A DNA stretch of 64,000 bases, taken from assembly GCA_964429855.1 (NCBI GenBank), contig CAYSDM010000016.1:11210-75209 (forward strand). The letters run 5' to 3'. The stretch comes from CALLMM01 sp964429855. Lineage in GTDB: Bacteria; Armatimonadota; Chthonomonadetes; Chthonomonadales; CAJBBX01. The stretch's first letter is position 1. Every line of letters begins with the position of its first letter. The notes below the pieces were generated by a model. It was not told the origin of the DNA, made no database searches, and worked only from the letters and a program-made list of their open reading frames with translations. Shown here piece by piece: positions 51,670 through 60,519 of this stretch. A program made the position numbers and the translations under genes.

Positions 51670-52479
51670 ATGAATATCTATGTGGGAACCTGCGGATTCT
51701 CCTATCAGGAGTGGGAGGGGACGTTCTATCCCCCGGCGCTGCCGCTGCGCGACCGGCTGACCTACTACGCAGAGCGCTTCCGCGCGGTGGAACTCGACTT
51801 CAGCTTCTACCATCTGCCGGAAGCGACCAATCTGGAGAAGATGATCCGGCGAACGCGCAAAGAGTTTCGGTTTCTGATCAAGGCGCATCGCAGCCTGACC
51901 CATGCCGATAACCTCTCCGAGAACGCGCTGGAGGAGTTTCGGGAGGCGATCTCGCCCCTGACGCGCAGCCGCCGCCTCGGTGCGGTTCTGGCGCAGTTCC
52001 CGGCGTCTTTCTGCTGTACGCGGGAGGCGGTGCGGCACCTGCGAACGCTCCGCGAGGGGCTGGCGGATACGCCTCTGGCAATCGAGTTTCGCCATGTCAG
52101 TTGGGATCGCCCGCAGACCCTGGCTTTTCTCGAGAAGTACGGCATCGCTCTCTGCCTGACCGATTCGCTTCAGGAGGAGCGACTGCCCCTGCCTCCCCTG
52201 CCGCGCACCGCCGATTTTCTCTATCTGCGGATGGGCCGATGGGAAACGGCAGAGTTGCAGAGCGCGCCGACAGATTCCGGAGAGGAGTCGCCGCTGGACA
52301 GTTGGGCGCAACGCATAGAGGAGGAGGCGGAGACGGCGGAGGCGGTCTACGTGCTGTTCAACGACATCCGGCAGGCGAACGCGCCGAAACGAGCGCGCAT
52401 GCTGGCGCAGCGACTGGGGATGCCTGTCTTTCGCAGCGTGATGAAGCGGGGACGACAGACGCAGTTAGCGCTGCGGTAG
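51670..52479 (+). CDS. DUF72 domain protein (YecE family)
   Basis: The 269-residue protein matches DUF72: YVGTCGFSYQEWEGTFYPP at the start, then YYAERFRAVELDFSFYHLP, FRFLIKAHRSLTH, AVLAQFPASF and IEFRHVSWDRPQTLAFLEKY. These form a TIM-barrel of unknown function; no catalytic role is established that I know of. The frame includes a GTG at 51661, but ATG 51670 is used because GAGG lies 8 nt before it. It diverges from the S9 peptidase gene and converges on the cupin gene. Confidence 0.88.
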   Translation: MNIYVGTCGFSYQEWEGTFYPPALPLRDRLTYYAERFRAVELDFSFYHLPEATNLEKMIRRTRKEFRFLIKAHRSLTHADNLSENALEEFREAISPLTRSRRLGAVLAQFPASFCCTREAVRHLRTLREGLADTPLAIEFRHVSWDRPQTLAFLEKYGIALCLTDSLQEERLPLPPLPRTADFLYLRMGRWETAELQSAPTDSGEESPLDSWAQRIEEEAETAEAVYVLFNDIRQANAPKRARMLAQRLGMPVFRSVMKRGRQTQLALR

Positions 52480-52490
52480 CGCGGTTTGAA

Positions 52491-52844
52491 CTACCGACAG
52501 CACTGCTGCGCTACCGGAATCAGGCAGAGCAGGCGCAGAGGGGTCTCCCCCGTATTGACGAAGGAGTGCAGTTCGTCGGGCGCAATGAAGATCGCATCCT
52601 GCGGCTGGAAGGGGCGCGGACCGCCCTCGCTCTGCACATGCCCGGAGCCTTCCAGAATGAAGACCTCATGCTCCCAGGGGTGGCGGTGGAAGGGGGTCTG
52701 ACCGCCCGGCTCGATCTGAAACTGGCGCATGGCGAAGGTAGGCGCGCCATCCTGATCCGTAATCAGTTCGCGAATGCGACAGCGGTTCGCGCCATCCGCC
52801 TGCACATCTACCAACGCAACGCTCTCAGAGGAGATCACTTTCAT
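52491..52844 (-). CDS. Small cupin-domain protein
   Basis: A 117-residue single cupin barrel. The first metal motif reads HRHPWEHEVFILEGSG (His, His, Glu) and the second has APDELHSFVNTGETP (His), so a metal site with three His and one Glu is complete. No fused domain is present. Such small cupins bind or convert small molecules; function is not assignable. A GAGG Shine-Dalgarno is upstream. It follows the LCP gene by 20 bp, so both are probably on one transcript. Confidence 0.85.
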   Translation of the reverse strand: MKVISSESVALVDVQADGANRCRIRELITDQDGAPTFAMRQFQIEPGGQTPFHRHPWEHEVFILEGSGHVQSEGGPRPFQPQDAIFIAPDELHSFVNTGETPLRLLCLIPVAQQCCR

Positions 52845-52864
52845 AACGATCCTCGCCTCCCTCC

Positions 52865-54253
52865 TTACCCCGGACGACCGGAGGGAGGGTTCGTCTCCTG
52901 CGGCGGAGCTATTTCGGAATGCGTCTCCCGCTTCTGTTCACGATGGGTCTGCGGGCTGCTTTCCGAGGTGTTTCCGGGGTTGTCAGAGGAGTCTCCGCTT
53001 CCCCCCGAATCGCTGCCTCCTCCGTTATCTCCACGCCCCGGATCGGGAGTAGGGGGTTGAGTATCCTGTCCCGGACCGCCGTCGGCTTCATCCGTCATCG
53101 TGCCGGGATCCCCGCCGTTCTCCGGCTTTTCAAGCATCTGCTCCTCGCTGCGATCGTCCCGACGATCCTCCACCGAAGCGCGGCGCGAGCGTCGTCGCTC
53201 ATAACGGCTGTTGAGAGAGCGCACCACATCGAAACCGGGCACATCCACCGTAACCCTAACATACTGCCCCGGATAGAACATCTCCCGAATCAAGTCCGCC
53301 GTCTTATCGGCATCTATGGCGGCGTAACTCGGCCCTTCATCATAGGGTATTGTCTGAACGCGAATCCGCTCTTTCGGCAGTGTGCGGGCATAGTTCGCCA
53401 GCGCAAAAAGCTGATCCTCCGTCAATGCGCCCCGGCGAATGTTCTCATTCAGCCGATCCAGCACCTGCGGCAGTTTCAGGAAGTTCGAGGGAGACATAAT
53501 GCTCCGGCGCATCGCCTCCAGAAAAGCGTGCTGCCGTTTGGAGCGCATCTCGTCGCTGTCAGAGTGGCGCATCCGCACATATCCCATCGCCTGATACCCG
53601 TTCAGACGCTGCAAGCCGGGATGGAGATCAATGTGAAGGTTGCCCCAGTTGTCGTCATACTTCAGACGCTTCTCCACGTTGATCTCAACCCCGCCGACAG
53701 CATCCACGATCTTCTGAAACCCCTTGAAGTCCACGGTAACGTAGGCGTCCGGGGTAATCCCAAATACGGAGCGGATCGTCTCCAGGGTGAGTTCCGGCCC
53801 TCCGTAGCTGTGCGCGGCGTTGATCTTGTGAATCGTCTCCCGTCCCGGAATACGGACGGCGGCATCGCGGGGAATGGTGATGGCGTTGATGGTCTGATTG
53901 AGAAAGTCTACGCGGGTGAGAAGGATGGCGTCGCTGCGTCCGTTGGCGGTCTTGATGATCTGGGCGCGGTTATCGTAGTCGTAGTCTACGCCGAGTACCA
54001 GAATAATCAGCGAACTGCGTCCGGGAAACTGTTTTTCAATCGTCCAGTTCTGAAGCGGGTCCCCCTGCGCCATCCCTTTGAAGATCCCCATCGGGTCGCG
54101 CAGAAAGGCGTCATGGAACGTTTTACTGCCCCAGTAGAAGTGTCCGAATACTGTGCCCAGTGTCAAAAAAAAGAGACAGGCAAGCACGCCGAGGGTGTTG
54201 CCGATTCTTTTCCAGAAGTGACTCTTATGGCGAACCGGACGGGTCATCGTCAC
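52865..54253 (-). CDS. LytR-CpsA-Psr (LCP) family protein
   Basis: LCP enzymes attach undecaprenyl-linked glycans to peptidoglycan or to other cell-wall acceptors. The 462-residue protein has a cytoplasmic basic tail, a transmembrane segment (TLGVLACLFFLTLGTVFG) and an extracellular LCP domain: IILVLGVDYDYDNRAQ, NGRSDAILLTRVDFLNQTI, ITIPRDAAVRIPG, HKINAAHSYGGPELTLETI and VRMRHSDSDEMRSKRQHAFL. The last 90 residues are a low-complexity, Gly/Ser/Pro-rich tail. GTG 54253 is chosen because AGGAG lies 8 nt upstream; 54361 is in the hairpin of the leader. Confidence 0.88.
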   Translation of the reverse strand: MTMTRPVRHKSHFWKRIGNTLGVLACLFFLTLGTVFGHFYWGSKTFHDAFLRDPMGIFKGMAQGDPLQNWTIEKQFPGRSSLIILVLGVDYDYDNRAQIIKTANGRSDAILLTRVDFLNQTINAITIPRDAAVRIPGRETIHKINAAHSYGGPELTLETIRSVFGITPDAYVTVDFKGFQKIVDAVGGVEINVEKRLKYDDNWGNLHIDLHPGLQRLNGYQAMGYVRMRHSDSDEMRSKRQHAFLEAMRRSIMSPSNFLKLPQVLDRLNENIRRGALTEDQLFALANYARTLPKERIRVQTIPYDEGPSYAAIDADKTADLIREMFYPGQYVRVTVDVPGFDVVRSLNSRYERRRSRRASVEDRRDDRSEEQMLEKPENGGDPGTMTDEADGGPGQDTQPPTPDPGRGDNGGGSDSGGSGDSSDNPGNTSESSPQTHREQKRETHSEIAPPQETNPPSGRPG

Positions 54254-54352
54254 GCGAGACGCTCCTCTGCCTGAACTCCGACCACTCTCCCGCACCTCGT
54301 TCGTCGGCGATTTTATCACAGTCTCAAGCTCCAGCGAATTCACAGGATAAAA

Positions 54353-54407
54353 CAGGGGCATACTGCCCCTGTAGGGTAATATAACATGGCTTCGAAAGCC
54401 CTGTCAA
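54353..54407 (-). promoter_or_regulatory. Promoter and leader hairpin of the LCP gene
   Basis: On the minus strand TTGACA (54407-54402), an 18-bp spacer and TATATT (54383-54378). Transcription would begin near 54370, exactly at a perfect hairpin, CAGGGGCA (54353-54360) with TGCCCCTG (54364-54371). The structured 5' end could protect the mRNA or act as a control element. Confidence 0.6.
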
Positions 54408-54557
54408 GGAAATCGCGCTGCGTAGCCGGAAAAAGTGAAAAAAACCTTACATACTGGAAACTGATTTCACCATGATTCGGTTTTCACGCTGCCGATTGCG
54501 CGTCGGGCACTCCCGGAAGAACCAGTATGGGCGACTCGAAAATCCCCCTTTTTGCCG

Positions 54558-54586
54558 TTGTCACGGTCGTCTGGTTCTGATATAAT
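54558..54586 (+). promoter_or_regulatory. Promoter of dnaA
   Basis: TTGTCA (54558-54563), a 17-bp spacer and consensus TATAAT (54581-54586) with a TG extension. The ATG of dnaA is 29 bp downstream of it. No DnaA boxes are seen in the 54372-54557 stretch, so direct autorepression is not obvious. Confidence 0.75.
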
Positions 54587-54615
54587 TTCCCGCAACATGG
54601 AGAGAAGGGCTACTG

Positions 54616-56139
54616 ATGGCGGACGAGCAACTCGAACTGGGGGACGACGAACGCTCCATCGCGCTGAAGCGCGCCTGGGGCCGCGCCCTGCATCTGCTCG
54701 CCAGCAAGGTGAATACGGTCACCTTCGAAAGCTATATCCGCCCGATCCGCCCCCTCTCCTACCGCTGTCAGAGCGTCACCCTCGGAGTAGCCAGCGCCTT
54801 CGCCCGCGAATGGCTCGATAAAAAGTACGGTCATCAGATTCGATCCATCCTCGAAACCATCCTCGGCTCACCGCTGGATATCCATTTCAGCGTCATCACC
54901 GCCGAAGAGCGTCCGTTGATCTACGAGACGCAGGAGGAGACGGCGGATGAGACTCGGGCAGATCCCGCCGTGCCATCGCCTGATAAGACCGCCAGCCTGT
55001 TCGATGACACGCCCTCCTCCAGGAGCGCGACGCCTCCCCCCCCTGCGGCCCGAACGCCATAGNNNNNNNNNNCATCCTCGGAACAGACTACGGACATCTA
55101 TCTGCCGTTCAACGAGAAGTACACCTTTGACACCTATATCATCGGGAGAAGCAATCGCATGGCGCAGGCGGGCGCGGCGGCTGTCGCGATGGCTCCCGGC
55201 GCTGCCTACAACCCTCTGTTCATCTACGGCGGCTCCGGTCTGGGAAAAACCCACCTGATGCACGCCATCGGCAACTCCATCCGTGAACGTAACGGCGCAA
55301 CCCGAGTCGCCCTGATTGACGGCGAAAACTTCACCTTCCACTTCGTCAGCGCCCTGCGCGAACGCCGCACCGACGACTTCCGCCGCTACTACCGCAATGT
55401 GGATGTCTGGCTGGTGGACGATATCCAGTTTATCGCGGGGCGCGAGCAGACGAAAGAGGAGTTTTTCCACACCTTCAACGCGCTCTATCAGATGGGCAGA
55501 CAGATCGTTATCGCCAGCGACTGCAGTCCGCGTGAACTGCGCACGATGGACGAGAGACTCCGCTCCCGCTTCGAAAGCGGACTGATTGCGGACATCGGCG
55601 CGCCGGAACTGGAGACCCGGATCGCAATCCTCGAATCGCGCTGCCGCCAGGAAGGTTACCGTGTTCCCCAGGAGGTGCTGGTCTATATCGCCAGCGCCAT
55701 CCAGTCGAACATCCGCACCCTGGAAGGCGCGTTAACGCGCCTGATTGCCTATCACTCCATTATGCGCGCTCCCATCAGCGTGGAACTGGCGCAGAATGTG
55801 CTCGTTGAATTCTTCATAGACAAAGCCCCTCCCTCACAGCCCTCCCACAAAGGCGTTACCATCGAAACGGTGATGAAGGCGGTCGCGCAGCGATACGACA
55901 CCGATATAGACTCTCTGCGCAGCCAGCGACGCGATAAAGATGTCTCCACCGCGCGTCAGGTTGCGATGTATCTGTGTCGCGAACTGACCGAAAACTCGCT
56001 GATCGAGATCGGCGCGGCTATCGGCGGACGCGACCACAGCACCGTTCTGCGCGCCATCAAGAAGGTGGAAGCGCAACTTTTCTACGACCCCTCTGTGCAA
56101 AAAATAGTAAAAGAAATCCGCCAGAAGTTAGACAATTAA
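54616..56139 (+). CDS. dnaA: Chromosomal replication initiator DnaA, interrupted by an assembly gap
   Basis: DnaA binds oriC and opens the duplex. Domain I lies at the N-terminus (ALKRAWGRALHLLASKVNTV). After the gap come the AAA+ domain with Walker A (GGSGLGKTHLMHAIG), Walker B (VWLVDDIQFIAG), and domain IV with SIGAAIGGRDHST-like signature (IEIGAAIGGRDHSTVLRAIK) after DKDVSTARQVAMYL. The 10-N run at 55063-55072 lies in the variable domain II; a TAG directly before it (55060-55062) is probably an assembly-edge artefact. The two sides happen to be in the same frame if the gap is counted as 10 bases. AAGGG precedes the ATG. Confidence 0.9.
55063..55072. other. Assembly gap (10 N)
   Basis: Ten Ns of unknown true length in the region encoding DnaA domain II. 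Sequence at both edges is less reliable. Confidence 0.99.
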
Positions 56140-56154
56140 ACCCCTTCCGAAAAG

Positions 56155-56454
56155 TTATGCACATAGTTATGCACAATTGTGCAAAACCCTGTGCATAACT
56201 CCTCGAAAATGTGCATAACTGGCTCGATCACGGGAGTTATGCACATTCTGCACACAAGTTATGCACATAGTTATGCACATTTTTCGCCCCAAAATGTGCA
56301 TAACTTTTGCTGTTTTGTTAGTCTAAACATAGAGTCAAAGCCTGTACAATCTCATAATTAATGATATTTATTGCTCTCTATTAAGGGATATGAACAGGTC
56401 TCTAAATAGCAATGGTCTCCTATTTATGCAGACATCTGATCCAAGTTATGCACA
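56155..56454. other. Replication origin oriC with nine DnaA boxes
   Basis: Directly after dnaA the 9-mer TTATGCACA occurs nine times without mismatch. Plus-strand copies start at 56155, 56167, 56237, 56259, 56271 and 56446; minus-strand copies are at 56190-56198, 56210-56218 and 56295-56303. A near match lies at 56424. The general DnaA-box pattern is TTWTNCACA; here the variable position is always G. An AT-rich stretch at about 56310-56440 between the last two boxes could be the unwinding element. Confidence 0.9.
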
Positions 56455-56692
56455 TTTTTCATTCCCCCATAATAACCACCATATAGATAGAGTCTTTATA
56501 TATAGTGTGTGGGAATCTAAAAGGGGTCTGTGTGTAAAGATCGGGGAGCGCGTTTCTGCCCATGAACGGGGACGAAGGGGAGGGGAAAACGGTCATCTCT
56601 TTCCGGTTCATATATTCAGGATCATCCTTCCTAGCGGTTATAGAAAGGAACGCATGTTGCACAGAAGGTGGCAGTTTTCTGGCGCACTGCTC

Positions 56693-57166
56693 TTAACTGA
56701 CGGATATGGTGGTTTGTATTGCAGTCTTCATGGTTACTCCCTCTGAATACCCTTTACCAGTCTTCCAGCGGCGGGCGTCCCTCGCGCCAGTTCCATTCGC
56801 TGTCCCGCATGAAGCGGGTGACCGCCTTCGGAAAGGAGACGCCCCGATAAATGCCGAACGCGCCGGTTCGCTGCCGCGATCGGCGACCTCCTCCAGAAAA
56901 CGGTAGGTGAGCAGCTTCCCGTCCATATAGCCGCCCGGGTAGTCGCACATCTCCTCGCTGTAGAGGAAAAGCTCTCCCCGCCGATTCTGCCGCTCCCACT
57001 CCTCATCCGTGGCGATGAAGAGAACATCAACATCCGAATCGTCTCGCGCCCTTCCCTTCACAATCGAGCCGCCAACAATCAGGGCAGGATAGCGGGGGTC
57101 TGCCGAATATCGCTCTCTCAGCCGATCAACCACCCTTTGATGATGTTCACGCAATGCGGCGCTCAC
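56693..57166 (-). CDS. Nucleotidyltransferase-domain protein, probably truncated
   Basis: Residues 1-100 match the MNT/polymerase-beta nucleotidyltransferase fold: LIVGGSIVKGRARDDSDVDVLFIAT has the GGSxxxGxARxDSDVD motif with both metal-binding aspartates. FLEEVADRGSEPARSAFIGA is typical of a family of about 250 residues. After SPFRRRSP the sequence loses similarity and stops at 157 residues; a different frame gives FPKAVTRFMRDSEWNWREG and a stop. Thus the C-terminal helical part is missing or frameshifted. No matching HEPN partner gene is adjacent. Confidence 0.65.
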   Translation of the reverse strand: MSAALREHHQRVVDRLRERYSADPRYPALIVGGSIVKGRARDDSDVDVLFIATDEEWERQNRRGELFLYSEEMCDYPGGYMDGKLLTYRFLEEVADRGSEPARSAFIGASPFRRRSPASCGTANGTGARDARRWKTGKGYSEGVTMKTAIQTTISVS

Positions 57167-57192
57167 TCCGATTCTCCCCTTTCCATAGCCTG

Positions 57193-60100
57193 TTACCAGG
57201 CGCAGAGTCCCTCCACATAGGCGGCGGAGCCGTCGCGCAGCCAGCCGTCCAACTGCGCCTGCTCCTTAAGCTGCTGCCCCCGGAAGCGCGGGACAGCGAC
57301 AAAACGGCACTCCAGTTCCGCCAGCGCGGTCATGTCGCTCCAGAGCTTTTCAAACTGCGCGACCGGGAAGATGTCCTCCTGTCCATGCCCCCACCGCCGT
57401 TTGACCTCTTTCAGGGTGATATAGGTGGGCATCCGGGTCGCGAGGGCGCGCGTTCCCGCCTGTACCGCGTCGGCATCTTTCAATGTCCGCCGGTTCAGAC
57501 CGAAAGCCGCCAGCATCGCGTCTATGTCTATCCAGGTGGTCATCGAGTTGTAGTAGGTGAGTTTGAATTCGTCTTCGTCGCGGGGCATCGCCAGCCCCTC
57601 CACCAGCCGCAGTCGTCCATCCACCCGCGCCAGTCCTCCGCCGCGATCCTCCAGCCGACGGGGAGTCACCTCGAACGTCAGGGCGGCTCCGGTGTGCAGG
57701 TGCAGCCCCAGCAGACCGGGATCCGCGTCCGCGCCCAGAGTGTCTATGTTATGCAGCATCAGGACGCGAAGCTGCGGACGCTCTTCGAGCAGGCGTGTCA
57801 GTATGCCGTTTTTCAGCAAATTTGGAATCTCGTACCAGTGCCCGACGGGATGGAGACACTGCGAGGGCAGATTGTCGGTATAGTCGCTTCCCTCGCCCAC
57901 GTTGCGCGCCCACTCCATCAGGGCGGCATGCAGGCTGCGTCGAACCTTCTGCGCCTGCTCGTCGAGCGTCTGCTGCGGCATCTCCTCCCAGGCGAATCGC
58001 AGATCGCGCACCATCGGAACCATTCGCAGCCCCACGTTCCTCCCCGGCGACAGCAGGAGAGAGCCTTCGTAGCCGTAGCGGCCTTCCGACTCCAGAAACG
58101 CCTCGATAGGCTCATGGGTCAGGTAGGAGGTGGTGAAGAGGTGCGGCAGCGGTGTTCCGCACTGCTGACCGATTCGGCGGCTTTTGGCAAGGTGAGTCTC
58201 CAGAAACGTGCGATGCCTGCCGTTCAGACGAGCAAAGGGGTGCAGCGCCTTGACCGCGCCGGCTCCCTGTGTCCAGCGGCTTCCGACTCCCGCCGCCAGC
58301 GTCACGACCGCCGCTTCTCCCAGGCGCAGCGCCTCCATCCCTTCCGTGCGCATCGCCTGAGTAATCTCTGCGTAATCGGCGACATCGCCCGCCTCCACAT
58401 CCCGGATATCCGCGCTGACCGGCAGGCGGTTCTGCGCCAGTCCGATCCTTCCGGCGCGCAGGTCGGCGCGAATCTGTTCATGCTGCACCGGATCGAAGCC
58501 CAGAGTCTCCAGCAGCGAGGAGAGCGTGCGCCCTCCCTCCTCATCACGTCGAACGCGCGGCAGCAGGCGCTCAAACAGCTTTTGCACCATTCCGCTGAGT
58601 TCCGGGCGGGTGCGGCAGGCGGCGCCGAAAGCGTCCAGTTCGGCGCGGCGCGAGGCGGGCAGTTGGCGGGGGTCTTCGCGCACCAGCGCGGGAACGGTCA
58701 TCGCGTAGTACTCCGCAGGCATCAGCGCGGCGTCTCCTTCGCGCATCTCCGCGCAGGTTCCCCGCTCATTGATCGTAAAGTCGTAGACGACCGGCTCCAT
58801 CGCAAAGGGCAACGCGCGCTCCAGCCTTCGCTTCTCCTCCGTCATGATCGCCTGCAGCGCGTCCTGCGCGCGATCCTTTGCATCTGGCTCAAAGATAAAG
58901 CCCATGCCGCCCCCGGACATCCCTCCGAGCATCCAGAAACCCCAGAACTGCTCCTGGAACTGCTGCTGCGCCCGGTCAATCAGCGTCTCGGTATAGAGGT
59001 TGCCCGCCCAGGGGATGATCGTCTGGATCGGTCCCCGGAAGTTGCCGGTGGTCGCCTCGCCAATCTTACGTATATCGCCGACACGCAGGCTGTCCAGAAT
59101 CGAGTCGAGAATCTGCCGGGTTTCGCCCCGCGCCGTCCATTCGGCTTCGGAGCGCAGCAGGTACTTTTCGGTCACCATCTCCAGAATGGGACCGACATTC
59201 TGCGCCATGCCGCCATGCACCAGCACCAGACTCTCCTGCAGTTTCCGGCGCGTTTCGGGCGTGATCTCCTCCGATCCGAAAACGCGATGCGCCGGAAGCA
59301 GACGCCCCCGGCTGATGCCATACTCCGGGTCGCCCTCGGCGGCAAGCTGTCCTTCGATCAGTTTGATGCCCGGCCAGACTCCTCCCGAATCCTGCCATCC
59401 GCCGCCGGAGCCTGCCAGCCACTCGCCCAGAATGGCGCGCGCCGCCACGACGCGCCGCTCCGATTCCTGAAGCGTTCCTGTCAGGCTCTGCGCCTGCCCG
59501 GTGGCGCGCATACAGACAGCGATCAACGATGCCAGAAGGTTGGTGGAGACCGCCAGACGCGATCCCTTGGGAATCCCGTTCACGCTGCTGACCAGTTCGA
59601 TCCCATGCCCCGGTCCGACCATCCGCGACAACAGGTCTTCCAGTCGTTGACCGGAGCCTTCGATACCCGGCGGAACCAGCCCGGAGGCGATCAGGGCGGC
59701 TTTCAGCAGTCCCAGATAGTCGCGGGCGAAGTCAAATATCTCGGTCAGGTCGGTGATCTCCGCCGCCGCGCCTAAGTCCACGCTGGCGATTCGCAGGGTC
59801 GGCTCGTCGGTTACGCGGAAATAGGCTTCCACCGGGGGACGCGGGGAGGAGTCTCGCCCTCGCACCGCCAGATCAATCGAGACGTTCAACACACGCGCCC
59901 CTTCCGGGAAGTCCATTCCCAGAAAGAAGATGTCGCTCCACGCGCTGTGAGTCAGGTCCATCCGCACGGGAGTCGCCTCACACAACAGCGGGAAGGGCGA
60001 CTCGGCGCAAGAGCGCTGTAATAGTTCCCGGCGCACGCGCAACGGCTGATCCATCGGGTGACCGGCGCGAAACATCCACTGATTGCCCCGCACCGAGCGG

Positions 60101-60510
60101 ACACTGCGCCGCACCTGATCGGCAAGAGTCTGAAAACCGAGGCGGTGATAGGCGGCGGCGAGCGCGCTGGAGAGGGTGTCGCTTGGTCCCTGCTCCGCCT
60201 GCGCTTTCAGAAAGAGCGAGATCGCCTCCTCAAAACGCCGCTCCAGAAGATGCAGGTAGCCCTCGAAGGGCAGGCGTCCGTGAATAGGATAGCCGGGGCA
60301 GGAGGGAAGATGAAAGCGATGCAGGGCGTAGAGGAAAAAACAGGCGCGTACCCGTTCATAGAGATTATCGCTCGTATGACGAAACGCCTCCAGCGCTTCG
60401 CACTCCGCCAGAAGGCGTTGGGTGTCTGCCTCCCGCGCATAGCCCTCCAGCGAGCGATTGCGAATCTCCGGGTCTGCCGCCGTGATGATCTGGATCAGTT
60501 CTGTCTGCAT
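57193..60510 (-). CDS. GHMP kinase fused to UDP-sugar pyrophosphorylase
   Basis: The 1105-residue protein has two enzyme parts. Residues about 180-585 are a GHMP-type sugar kinase: WSDIFFLGMDFPEGARVLNV, VNGIPKGSRLAVSTNLLASL (substrate/ATP loop) and LGGMSGGGMGFIFEP, the C-terminal motif of fucokinase-like kinases. Residues about 665-1050 are a UDPGP-type nucleotidyltransferase: AVVTLAAGVGSRWTQGAGAV (sugar-nucleotide loop), LFTTSYLTHEPIEAFLES and VLMLHNIDTLGADADP. Such a protein could phosphorylate a free sugar at C1 and then make the UDP- or other NDP-sugar. The order (kinase first) is opposite to that of Bacteroides FKP. The specific sugar is unknown. Confidence 0.78.
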   Translation of the reverse strand: MQTELIQIITAADPEIRNRSLEGYAREADTQRLLAECEALEAFRHTSDNLYERVRACFFLYALHRFHLPSCPGYPIHGRLPFEGYLHLLERRFEEAISLFLKAQAEQGPSDTLSSALAAAYHRLGFQTLADQVRRSVRSVRGNQWMFRAGHPMDQPLRVRRELLQRSCAESPFPLLCEATPVRMDLTHSAWSDIFFLGMDFPEGARVLNVSIDLAVRGRDSSPRPPVEAYFRVTDEPTLRIASVDLGAAAEITDLTEIFDFARDYLGLLKAALIASGLVPPGIEGSGQRLEDLLSRMVGPGHGIELVSSVNGIPKGSRLAVSTNLLASLIAVCMRATGQAQSLTGTLQESERRVVAARAILGEWLAGSGGGWQDSGGVWPGIKLIEGQLAAEGDPEYGISRGRLLPAHRVFGSEEITPETRRKLQESLVLVHGGMAQNVGPILEMVTEKYLLRSEAEWTARGETRQILDSILDSLRVGDIRKIGEATTGNFRGPIQTIIPWAGNLYTETLIDRAQQQFQEQFWGFWMLGGMSGGGMGFIFEPDAKDRAQDALQAIMTEEKRRLERALPFAMEPVVYDFTINERGTCAEMREGDAALMPAEYYAMTVPALVREDPRQLPASRRAELDAFGAACRTRPELSGMVQKLFERLLPRVRRDEEGGRTLSSLLETLGFDPVQHEQIRADLRAGRIGLAQNRLPVSADIRDVEAGDVADYAEITQAMRTEGMEALRLGEAAVVTLAAGVGSRWTQGAGAVKALHPFARLNGRHRTFLETHLAKSRRIGQQCGTPLPHLFTTSYLTHEPIEAFLESEGRYGYEGSLLLSPGRNVGLRMVPMVRDLRFAWEEMPQQTLDEQAQKVRRSLHAALMEWARNVGEGSDYTDNLPSQCLHPVGHWYEIPNLLKNGILTRLLEERPQLRVLMLHNIDTLGADADPGLLGLHLHTGAALTFEVTPRRLEDRGGGLARVDGRLRLVEGLAMPRDEDEFKLTYYNSMTTWIDIDAMLAAFGLNRRTLKDADAVQAGTRALATRMPTYITLKEVKRRWGHGQEDIFPVAQFEKLWSDMTALAELECRFVAVPRFRGQQLKEQAQLDGWLRDGSAAYVEGLCAW

Positions 60511-60519
60511 ACCGGCTCC

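Noticed and set aside
56155..56303. CRISPR-like or iteron array
   Set aside because: The repeated 9-mer occurs in both orientations at irregular spacing directly after dnaA, as expected for DnaA boxes.
56390..56746. 118-codon frame across the right side of oriC
   Set aside because: It spans a DnaA box and AT-rich spacer, has no family similarity and no Shine-Dalgarno.
57154..59775. 873-codon open frame antisense to the kinase-pyrophosphorylase gene
   Set aside because: Same reason; it lacks domain signals and has the Arg/Gln-rich composition of antisense frames.
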